DNA from: Nitrospinota bacterium
GTDB taxonomy: Bacteria; Nitrospinota; Nitrospinia; Nitrospinales; Nitrospinaceae
Direction: 5' to 3'
DNA: 6,576 nt
Assembly: GCA_027298165.1 (NCBI GenBank)
Contig: JAPUGN010000015.1
Coordinates: 1-6,576 of the forward strand
Part shown: in pieces, positions 1 to 5,691 of the stretch
How the letters are laid out: every line of letters begins with the position of its first letter
How positions within the stretch are numbered: the stretch's first letter is position 1
Notes under the pieces: generated by a model
What the model saw: the letters and a program-made list of their open reading frames with translations, nothing else
Databases searched by the model: none
Told to the model about the DNA's origin: nothing
Made by a program: the position numbers and the translations under genes

Positions 1-88
1 GCTTAACTCTTGCTTCCCTTGCGCCAAAAGGATAAAGTATAAGCAACCCCATTGGTTTTTAACCTTTTATTAGGATAGCCGAATTATT

Positions 89-895
89 ATGGATCATTTG
101 GACGATCTGGAAAATCAAAGCGTATTCATACTCCGCGAGGCGTACAAAAACTTCAAAAACCTGGCCATGCTGTGGTCCATCGGAAAAGATTCCACGGTCA
201 TGGTCTGGCTGGCGCGTAAAGCCTTTTTTGGACAATGTCCCATGCCCCTCGTGCACATCGACACCAGTTATAAAATCCCAGCTATGATCGAATACCGCGA
301 CAAGGTGGCGAAAGAATGGGGGCTGAATCTGGTGGTCGGGCAAAACAAAAAGGCCCTTGATGAAGGAATGAACCACACCCTGGGCCGCATGACTTGTTGT
401 GAGGCCTTAAAAACCCAGGGACTTCAACAAATCATGGTGGACAAAGGCTACACCGGCCTGATTCTGGGAATCCGGCGGGATGAAGAGGGAACCCGCGCCA
501 AGGAGCGGTATTTTTCGCCGCGTGACAAAAATTTTGAGTGGGATTTCAAGGATCAACCGCCGGAACTGTGGGACCAGTTCAAAACGACCTTTAAAGAGGG
601 GACCCACATCCGCATCCATCCCATTCTGCATTGGACGGAACTGAACGTCTGGGAATACATTCAACGGGAAAAAATCCCCATCATCGACCTCTATTTTGCC
701 AACAAGGAAGGCAAGCGTTACCGGTCCCTGGGTTGCGCCCCCTGTACGGGTTCTATTGATTCCACCGCCAAAAATGTGGATGAGATCGTCGATGAATTAA
801 GACACAATACAACAACCGCGGAACGGTCTGGCCGGGCGCAGGATCAGGAAGACACTTACGCCATGCAGAAACTTCGGGCCCGCGGGTACATGTAG
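89..895 (+). CDS. cysD: CysD-like sulfate adenylyltransferase small subunit with an APS-reductase-type CC...CxxC motif
   Basis: A 268-residue PP-loop (N-type ATP pyrophosphatase) protein. In the CysD family it transfers AMP from ATP to sulfate to make APS in the cytoplasm, driven by the CysN GTPase encoded immediately downstream. Seen: PP-loop SIGKDS at residues 30-35, HIDT near 56-59, GIRRDEE at 127-133 followed by RAKER, HWTE near 181-184, and an ERSGRAQDQE tail motif. The C-terminus ends RARGYM, as CysD proteins typically end. It is shorter than E. coli CysD (about 302), lacking an insertion before the RYRSLG segment. Odd: C103-C104 and C216-A-P-C219 occupy positions where E. coli CysD (from memory) has no such cysteines, but where Fe-S APS reductases have their cluster ligands. 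The reductases' C-terminal catalytic Cys motif is absent, so a plain CysH assignment does not fit. The start is ATG with a weak AGGAT at 72-76, 12 bases upstream. The stop overlaps the next start by one base. Confidence 0.9.
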   Translation: MDHLDDLENQSVFILREAYKNFKNLAMLWSIGKDSTVMVWLARKAFFGQCPMPLVHIDTSYKIPAMIEYRDKVAKEWGLNLVVGQNKKALDEGMNHTLGRMTCCEALKTQGLQQIMVDKGYTGLILGIRRDEEGTRAKERYFSPRDKNFEWDFKDQPPELWDQFKTTFKEGTHIRIHPILHWTELNVWEYIQREKIPIIDLYFANKEGKRYRSLGCAPCTGSIDSTAKNVDEIVDELRHNTTTAERSGRAQDQEDTYAMQKLRARGYM

Positions 896-2724
896 TGGGA
901 AGCAACGGCCACAAGGAGCCCCAGTCCGGCAAACAGATGAAACTGGTCATCGTCGGCCACGTCGATCACGGCAAGTCCACCCTGGTGGGCCGTCTGATGG
1001 CCGACACCGACAGTCTGCCTACCGGCAAACTCGATTTTATCAAGGACATCTGCGACCAGCAGGGCAAGTCGTTCGAGTTTGCGTTTCTCCTCGATGCGCT
1101 GGAAGAGGAGCAGAAACAGGGCATCACGATCGATACCTCGCAGATTTTTTTCAAAACCGAAAAGCGTCCGTACGTGATCATCGATGCGCCCGGCCACAAG
1201 GAATTCCTCAAGAACATGGTCACCGGCGCGGCCAATGCCGATGCGGCCCTGCTGTTGATCGACGCCTACGAAGGTGTGCAGGAACAGTCGCGGCGGCACG
1301 GGTATCTTTTGCGCCTGCTGGGCTTGAAACAGGTCGCCGTGGTGGTCAATAAGATGGATCTGGTCAAGTACGATCCCGAAGTGTTCTACAAAATCAAATC
1401 CGAGTACACGGAATTCCTCAAATCCATGGGCGTGGAATCGCTGGAATACATCCCCGTCTCCGCCAAGCTGGGCGAGAATATCGCCAAACGCTCTGAAAAC
1501 ATGAGCTGGTACCAGGGACCGACCGTGCTCGAAATGCTCGATCAGTTCGAGGATAAACTGCCGGAGATCAATCTACCCTTCCGCATGCCGCTGCAGGATG
1601 TCTACAAGTTCGACGAGCGCCGCATTCTCGCGGGTCGGGTGGAATCCGGCAAAGCCCGGGTGGGTGACAAAATTATTTTCTCACCCTCCAATAAACGCGG
1701 CGTTATTAAATCCATCGAAACCTGGAGTGTGGAGAAAGAACCGAACACCATCGAGGCGTCGCATTCCGTCGGCATCACATTAACCGAGCAGATTTTCGTC
1801 GAGCGTGGGGACGTCGCCACGCTAGCCAGCGATCTGCCGATCGTTACCACCACATTCGACGCCAATGTTTTCTGGATGGGGAAAAAGCCTCTGCGGGTAG
1901 GTGAGTCCTACCTGATCAAGCTGACCACTCAGAACGTGGAATGCGAAGTGGCCAAGTTCAACAAGGCGATTGACGCTTCAACGTTGGAGACACTCCCGGA
2001 TCAGGATTTTATCGCCAAGAACGACGTGGCGGAGTTGACCCTGCGCACGCGCCAGCCGATCGCGTTCGATCTGTTCAACACCATCGCCGAAACCGGACGA
2101 TTCGTGCTGGTGGACGAGTACGACGTCTGCGGCGGCGGCATTATCACCGGGTTCACCCCCTTATCGGAAATCGACCGGTTCCGGGACGAAGCGCGTTACC
2201 GCGATTCACATTGGATCAAGGGTGCCGTCACCCCTGATATGCGGGCCTACCGCAACGGCCACCGCGCCGCCATGATTCTCATCACCGGCAAAGAGGGTGT
2301 CGGCAAAGCCGCCCTGGCGGGCCAGCTGGAAGAAAAACTCTTTCGCCAGAATCGTCAGAGCTACCTGCTCGACGGCCGCAACATCCAAGTGGGCGTCGGC
2401 GCGGATATGGACCAGGAAAAATACTTTACCGACGGGGAAGCCCTCAGGCGCTTCGGCGAAGTCGCCAAACTGTTCGTCGATGCGGGCCACGTCGTCATCT
2501 CCACCTCCAACGTGTTCAACCAGGAAGACCATTCCAATATCAACCTGCTGATCGAACCGGCGCCGATTGTGGAAATCCAGGTCACCAACGACAAGTTTCC
2601 GAAAGGCAAACCGGAGATGGTTTTGACCGTCGATGAAGCGGCGGAACATCAATCCGCGGTCCAGAAAATCCTCGATTACCTCAAAGAGGAAAAAATCCTG
2701 ACTGGTCATAACTATTCGATTTAA
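895..2724 (+). CDS. cysN: CysN-like sulfate adenylyltransferase GTPase subunit fused to a degenerate APS-kinase-like domain
   Basis: A 609-residue protein. The N-terminal part is an EF-Tu-like GTPase that, in the family, couples GTP hydrolysis to APS synthesis by CysD. G1 GHVDHGKST is at 21-29, G2 GITIDT at 76-81, G3 DAPGH at 97-101, G4 NKMD at 152-155 and G5 SAK at 189-191; all are intact. Beta-barrel domains II and III follow at about 231-315 and 320-420. E. coli CysN has GSVDDGKST and DTPGH, so this is a divergent, more EF-Tu-like branch. From about 445 a linker (RNGHR) leads into an APS-kinase-like domain (about 460-609). It has GKEGVGKAA instead of the usual GLSGSGKST, DGRNIQ (493-498) instead of DGDNVR, and no recognisable ISPYR, DPKGLYKKAR or FTGIDSPYE segments, so it is probably not a working kinase. 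GTG at 895 overlaps the cysD stop (TAGTG), suggesting translational coupling. An ATG at 937, directly before the GTPase core, is an alternative start; an AAGGAG at 913-918 is 18 bases from it, too far to be convincing. Confidence 0.9.
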   Translation: MGSNGHKEPQSGKQMKLVIVGHVDHGKSTLVGRLMADTDSLPTGKLDFIKDICDQQGKSFEFAFLLDALEEEQKQGITIDTSQIFFKTEKRPYVIIDAPGHKEFLKNMVTGAANADAALLLIDAYEGVQEQSRRHGYLLRLLGLKQVAVVVNKMDLVKYDPEVFYKIKSEYTEFLKSMGVESLEYIPVSAKLGENIAKRSENMSWYQGPTVLEMLDQFEDKLPEINLPFRMPLQDVYKFDERRILAGRVESGKARVGDKIIFSPSNKRGVIKSIETWSVEKEPNTIEASHSVGITLTEQIFVERGDVATLASDLPIVTTTFDANVFWMGKKPLRVGESYLIKLTTQNVECEVAKFNKAIDASTLETLPDQDFIAKNDVAELTLRTRQPIAFDLFNTIAETGRFVLVDEYDVCGGGIITGFTPLSEIDRFRDEARYRDSHWIKGAVTPDMRAYRNGHRAAMILITGKEGVGKAALAGQLEEKLFRQNRQSYLLDGRNIQVGVGADMDQEKYFTDGEALRRFGEVAKLFVDAGHVVISTSNVFNQEDHSNINLLIEPAPIVEIQVTNDKFPKGKPEMVLTVDEAAEHQSAVQKILDYLKEEKILTGHNYSI

Positions 2725-2823
2725 AAGGCATTTCATAGCTCCAGGAATGGGAGTTGACTTTCCTTTCCCAGCGTGCCAAAGTGCCCCTTCATTTCGGCCA
2801 GCGAACCGGTTTCAGGGAATTTC

Positions 2824-2830
2824 AAAGGGA
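2824..2830 (+). promoter_or_regulatory. Ribosome binding site of the ferredoxin gene
   Basis: The purine-rich AAAGGGA lies 5 bases before ATG at 2836. It decides the start: the same frame is open further upstream to a GTG at 2773, but those 21 extra residues have no ferredoxin character and that GTG has no comparable binding site. Confidence 0.6.
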
Positions 2831-2835
2831 AGCTT

Positions 2836-3144
2836 ATGCCAAAGATCACCGTTCATAATTCAGACACCGGCGAAGTCAAAGTGTTCAAAGTCGGTTACGG
2901 CGCCAACCTGCGCAAGGGCGCGGTGTTCAACGATGTCGTGCTGTACAAGGGTATGGCCGCCCAGTTGAACTGCCGCGGCATGGGCTTGTGCGGCACTTGC
3001 CTGATCGAAGTCGAACCACTGGAAAACGTGAACGGCCACTCCCTGATTGAAAAACTCCACCGCATCGGACCCAACCAGAAACTCGGGTGCCGCGCCAAAG
3101 TCTACGGCGACATCACCATCAAGGTCGCTCTCAAGGATTTGTAA
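2836..3144 (+). CDS. [2Fe-2S] ferredoxin
   Basis: A 102-residue soluble electron carrier with a plant/adrenodoxin-type fold (beta-grasp). Cluster ligands are C46, C52, C55 and C85, spaced C-x5-C-x2-C-x29-C, in the context NCRGMGLCGTC and LGCRAK. The first spacing is adrenodoxin-like (x5), while the long one is closer to plant ferredoxins (about x29). No signal peptide or membrane segment is seen. It lies 111 bases after the cysN-like stop, on the same strand, with no clear terminator or strong promoter between, so co-transcription with cysD-cysN is likely but unproven. A natural partner would be an APS or sulfite reductase, or any redox cofactor in the upstream proteins; none is proven here. 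Confidence in the family is high, in the physiological partner low. Confidence 0.92.
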   Translation: MPKITVHNSDTGEVKVFKVGYGANLRKGAVFNDVVLYKGMAAQLNCRGMGLCGTCLIEVEPLENVNGHSLIEKLHRIGPNQKLGCRAKVYGDITIKVALKDL

Positions 3145-3196
3145 ATCCACTCCCACTGATTTTCCCAACATTCCACCATCCTGTTGTTCCCATCTT

Positions 3197-3285
3197 AAAC
3201 ACAGATCCTTCGCTAGCGCTCAGGATGACCTATCGGATACAATCTGTCATTCTGAAGAGGCAAGGCCGACTAGGAATCTGTGTTT
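3197..3285. repeat. Compound inverted repeat in a convergent intergenic gap
   Basis: The outer arms are a perfect 10-base inverted repeat: AAACACAGAT at 3197-3206 and ATCTGTGTTT at 3276-3285. Inside is a second pair, CAGGATGAC (3221-3229) and GTCATTCTG (3246-3254), complementary with one G/T wobble. The left half is itself nearly palindromic: ATCCT (3205-3209) and AGGAT (3222-3226) flank CGCTAGCG (3211-3218). It resembles the GTCATCCTGAGCGnAGCGAAGGATCTGTG-type dispersed repeats I recall from many environmental bacterial genomes; that match is from memory. It sits between the ferredoxin stop and the stop of the opposing membrane-protein gene, so it could also form a transcript-end hairpin for both. 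No strong T-tract follows, so a classical terminator is not claimed. The rest of the 3145-3333 gap shows nothing recognisable. Confidence 0.75.
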
Positions 3286-3333
3286 TATATTACGAACGGA
3301 GGCACTTCGCCCTGCAATCCTGATTAAAGGTTT

Positions 3334-3690
3334 CTAAAACATCTGCAGAAGAATCAACATTGGCAGGAGGACCAGGCCGATGATGGCCACCAGGGCGTGG
3401 GCCAGCACATCCCATTTAATACTCAGCGGAACGAGTGTGATAAAGTAAAGGCCGATCAGGTATTCCCAGATCGTGTTTTCGGAATGGACGCCGTGTATCA
3501 CCAAGTATAACGCGAGGCAAATCAGAATCGCAATATACAGAACCAGGTGCACCCGGACCAGATGGGGCTCCTTTTTGAAGAACGCCATGTACAGCCCCAG
3601 GAAGATATTGGCCATGTTGAATAGTATCGCCGCCACCACCCAGATTAAAGAGGGCGATTCGCTGACCTGGGGAAAAACATTGGCAAACAT
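3334..3690 (-). CDS. Small four-helix integral membrane protein, unknown function
   Basis: I do not recognise the family. From ATG at 3690 the protein has 118 residues. Four hydrophobic helices are evident, roughly residues 14-38, 46-67, 72-91 and 94-117. Short charged connectors separate them: KKEPHLVR after the first helix, HSEN after the second and SIKWD after the third. The protein fills nearly its whole length with membrane segments, and no catalytic motif is visible. The frame is open 11 codons further to a TTG at 3723, which would add KPIIKSLTVF. Neither start has a good ribosome binding site, so the N-terminus is uncertain. The gene is divergent from the SDR gene (53 bases from ATG to ATG) and convergent with the ferredoxin gene. 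Nothing in the sequence links it functionally to either. The TAG stop is at 3334-3336. Confidence 0.65.
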   Translation of the reverse strand: MFANVFPQVSESPSLIWVVAAILFNMANIFLGLYMAFFKKEPHLVRVHLVLYIAILICLALYLVIHGVHSENTIWEYLIGLYFITLVPLSIKWDVLAHALVAIIGLVLLPMLILLQMF

Positions 3691-3726
3691 AAACACCGTT
3701 AGGGATTTAATGATGGGTTTCAATTC

Positions 3727-3734
3727 AAGGGGGA
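3727..3734 (+). promoter_or_regulatory. Ribosome binding site of the SDR gene
   Basis: AAGGGGGA ends 9 bases before the ATG at 3744. It supports that start and lies within the short divergent gap with the membrane-protein gene. Confidence 0.6.
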
Positions 3735-3743
3735 AATTCTAGC

Positions 3744-4541
3744 ATGGATTTTGATTTGAAAGACCGCAAAGTCCTCATCACCGGCGCCGCCGAGGGCATC
3801 GGTCGCGCGCTGGCGCTGGCGTTCGGCAAAGCAGGAGCCCAGGTGGCCGGTTGCGCCCGCACCGAAGCCCGCCTGCACACGTTGCAGAAAGAAATCGACG
3901 GCCAGGGCCATCTCTTTCAAACAGCGGACGTCACCTGCCCCGGACAACTGAAGGATCTTCACGACGGGGTGCTGGAACAACTGGGCGGGCTAGACGTGCT
4001 GGTCAACAACGTCGGGTCCATCGGTAAAGTGGCCACCTTCCACGAGCTGACCGATCAGGACTGGCGGGAATCATTCGAAGTCAATATTCTGCCGGCGGTC
4101 CGATTGTGCCGGATGTTCATCCCCACCCTGAAACATTCCGGCGCCCCGCGCATCATCAACATCTCCTCCATTGCCGGTTCCCGGCCGGGAGAGGTGTTTC
4201 CGCATTACAGCGCCATGAAGGCGGGGTTGTCGAACCTCACCGTGTCGCTTGCGCAAACCCTGGCGCCGGATCATATACTGGTCAACTCCGTTTCTCCGGG
4301 TCCGGTGTGGACCCGGTCGTGGGAAAACGAGGCACAGGAAGCGGTGAAACAAACCAACCAACCGCTTCACGAAGTGGAGGAGAACATTAAAAACCAGACG
4401 GCGAAGACGGTCCCTTTAAAACGCATGGGCATGCCGGAGGACGTGACAGGACTGGTACTGTTCCTGGCGTCGGATCACGCTTCATGGATCACCGCCACCA
4501 ACTTCACCGTCGATGGCGGGGTGACTCAGGACCCCTATTGA
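3744..4541 (+). CDS. Classical SDR-family NAD(P)-dependent oxidoreductase
   Basis: A 265-residue Rossmann-fold dehydrogenase/reductase of the classical short-chain type, cytoplasmic. Seen: cofactor loop TGAAEGIG at 13-20, NNVG at 88-91, the structural Asn N114, catalytic S142 in NISS, and the Y155-x3-K159 pair in YSAMK. The SPGPVWT segment (184-190) and the C-terminal VDGG near 256-259 are also typical of the family. Length is normal. R40, after the second beta strand (CARTEAR), is compatible with NADP(H) preference, but this is a weak inference. Relatives are annotated as 3-oxoacyl-ACP reductases, glucose dehydrogenases and many other activities, so the substrate cannot be assigned. The gene stands alone: a divergent membrane-protein gene lies upstream and a convergent sugar epimerase gene downstream. 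ATG at 3744 is well supported by an AAGGGGGA ribosome binding site. Confidence 0.93.
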   Translation: MDFDLKDRKVLITGAAEGIGRALALAFGKAGAQVAGCARTEARLHTLQKEIDGQGHLFQTADVTCPGQLKDLHDGVLEQLGGLDVLVNNVGSIGKVATFHELTDQDWRESFEVNILPAVRLCRMFIPTLKHSGAPRIINISSIAGSRPGEVFPHYSAMKAGLSNLTVSLAQTLAPDHILVNSVSPGPVWTRSWENEAQEAVKQTNQPLHEVEENIKNQTAKTVPLKRMGMPEDVTGLVLFLASDHASWITATNFTVDGGVTQDPY

Positions 4542-4556
4542 GAAGCAGACGGGCGT

Positions 4557-4581
4557 GTCACCCTGAGCCTGTTGGGGTGAC
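4557..4581. repeat. Short palindromic repeat in the second convergent gap
   Basis: GTCACCC (4557-4563) and GGGTGAC (4575-4581) form a perfect 7-base stem with an 11-base loop. The left arm and loop start read GTCACCCTGAGC, which matches the reverse complement of the 3197-3285 repeat (GTCATCCTGAGC) with one change, so the two probably belong to one dispersed repeat family. It lies between the stops of the SDR gene and the opposing epimerase gene. It may act as a bidirectional stem-loop at transcript ends, but no T-tract follows on either strand. Confidence 0.6.
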
Positions 4582-4605
4582 GTAGAAGGGGGCGTATTCG
4601 TAGAG

Positions 4606-5667
4606 CTATACCCGTTGAGTCAGGCCTTCGTGGATTTCTTCGAAGATTTTTTTCAGATTGTACTTATACTCCCAATCGGGATAATCCTTTTTGAACTTAT
4701 TGACGTCGCTGATCCACCAGATGTGATCGCCGATGCGGTTCTGCTCCTCGTAAGTCCAATCCAGTTTGTTCCCGGTAATCTCTTCGCACAGTTGAATGGC
4801 TTCCAGCATCGAACAATTGCTGTGCCGCCCGCCGCCCATGTTGTAGACCTTGGCGACCCCGGGGTTTTTGTAAAAATGATACAGCGCATTCACCAAGTCG
4901 TAGCTGTGGATGTTGTCCCTCACCTGTTTGCCCTTATAGCCGAACACGGTGTAGTGTTTTTTCTGCAGGGTGCAGATCATGACATAGGAGAGAAACCCGT
5001 GCAGTTCGGTGCCGGAATGCCCGGACCCGGTCAGACACCCGCCGCGGAAGCAGGCGGTTTTCATATCAAAATAGCGTCCGTATTCCTGCACCAGCAGGTC
5101 CCCCGCGGCCTTGGACACGCCGAACAGGCTGTGGGTGGTATGGTCGAGGCTCATCGTCTCGTCGATGCCGTGCTTGTAAAAAGGGTGGCTCTCCTCGATC
5201 TCCCAGCGGGTTTCCAGTTCCACCAGGGGCAGATCGTTCGGGGTATCGCCATACACCTTGTTGGTGGAAATATTGATGAACACCGCTTTGGGACAATGCC
5301 GGCGCGTCATCTCCAAAAGCACCAGCGTACCGTTGGCATTGACGGTAAAATCGGTGATCGGATCGCTCGCCGCCCAGTCGTGCGACGGTTGCGCGGCACA
5401 ATGGACAATCAGTTGGATGTCCTTATCATATTCTTTGAAAATGCGCTCCATGTCTTCTTCCGAGCGGATGTCGCAGTCGTAATGCTTGTAATCCGGGTAA
5501 TCCTTTTCCAGCCGTTCGCGGTTCCAACGGGTCGATGCTTCTTCTCCGAAAAACCGGCTCCGCATATCGTTGTCGATGCCGCACACCGTCAGGCCCATGC
5601 CCATTAGAAAACGGACCGCTTCCGATCCGATCAATCCACTCGATCCCGTAACCAGTGCTATATCCAA
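4606..5667 (-). CDS. NAD-dependent sugar-nucleotide epimerase/dehydratase (CDP-paratose 2-epimerase-like extended SDR)
   Basis: A 353-residue extended-SDR protein, probably acting on a nucleotide sugar for surface polysaccharide synthesis. Seen: NAD-binding TGSSGLIG at 7-14, IDND at 31-34 after the second strand (an acidic residue that favours NAD), HCAAQPSHD at 89-97, and NISTNKVYG at 132-140 with S134/T135. The substrate-domain stretches GYKGKQVRDNIHSYDLV and GGGRHSNCS follow. The active-site Y-x3-K position reads F182-GVS-K186, so the usual catalytic Tyr is Phe. I recall close relatives with HSLFGxSK, so this may be a family feature and not a local loss. The overall pattern resembles proteins annotated as CDP-paratose/tyvelose 2-epimerase-like; the exact substrate is unknown. 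The start is TTG at 5667, supported by AAGGA 8 bases upstream. It follows the UDP-GlcNAc 2-epimerase gene by 24 bases on the same strand, so both probably share a transcript. Confidence 0.88.
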   Translation of the reverse strand: MDIALVTGSSGLIGSEAVRFLMGMGLTVCGIDNDMRSRFFGEEASTRWNRERLEKDYPDYKHYDCDIRSEEDMERIFKEYDKDIQLIVHCAAQPSHDWAASDPITDFTVNANGTLVLLEMTRRHCPKAVFINISTNKVYGDTPNDLPLVELETRWEIEESHPFYKHGIDETMSLDHTTHSLFGVSKAAGDLLVQEYGRYFDMKTACFRGGCLTGSGHSGTELHGFLSYVMICTLQKKHYTVFGYKGKQVRDNIHSYDLVNALYHFYKNPGVAKVYNMGGGRHSNCSMLEAIQLCEEITGNKLDWTYEEQNRIGDHIWWISDVNKFKKDYPDWEYKYNLKKIFEEIHEGLTQRV

Positions 5668-5675
5668 TTTAATTT

Positions 5676-5680
5676 TCCTT
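5676..5680 (-). promoter_or_regulatory. Ribosome binding site supporting a TTG start
   Basis: On the minus strand AAGGA stands 8 bases before TTG at 5667-5665. No in-frame ATG lies near, and translation from this TTG gives MDIALVTGSSG, the expected beginning of a Rossmann-fold SDR. Confidence 0.6.
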
Positions 5681-5691
5681 TTTCAATTTAA

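Noticed and set aside
10..43. Possible promoter for the cysD operon: TTGCTT (10-15), 17-base spacer, TAAAGT (33-38), with TATAAG overlapping at 38-43.
   Set aside because: The -35 match is poor (3 of 6), and the better -10 (TATAAG) has no properly spaced -35. Too weak to annotate; the true promoter could also lie upstream of the window.
89..895. Assignment of the first gene as cysH (APS/PAPS reductase) because of its CC...CxxC motif.
   Set aside because: The C-terminal catalytic Cys motif (ECGLH) is absent, the GIRRDEE/RAKER and C-terminal segments are CysD-like, and the gene overlaps a CysN-like partner.
2206..2736. Minus-strand open frame of 176 codons opposite the 3' part of the cysN-like gene.
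   Set aside because: Antisense shadow: the plus-strand frame carries a continuous, recognisable CysN/APS-kinase-like protein.
2755..2783. TTGACT at 2755-2760 as a -35 box for an independent ferredoxin promoter.
   Set aside because: At 16-18 base spacing only AAAGTG-like sequence is present, a poor -10. Co-transcription with cysN remains the simpler reading.
2773..2835. N-terminal extension of the ferredoxin from GTG 2773.
   Set aside because: The added 21 residues have no ferredoxin similarity, and a better ribosome binding site precedes the internal ATG at 2836.
3200..3290. Rho-independent terminator at the inverted repeat.
   Set aside because: The arms are separated by about 70 bases, and only a short T stretch (TGTTTTATAT) follows on the plus strand. 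Repeat-family membership explains it better, although a stem-loop role is not excluded.
4615..5607. Long plus-strand open frame (330 codons) opposite the epimerase gene.
   Set aside because: It is the antisense shadow of a clearly conserved SDR gene; its translation shows no coherent domain and it has no supporting start context.
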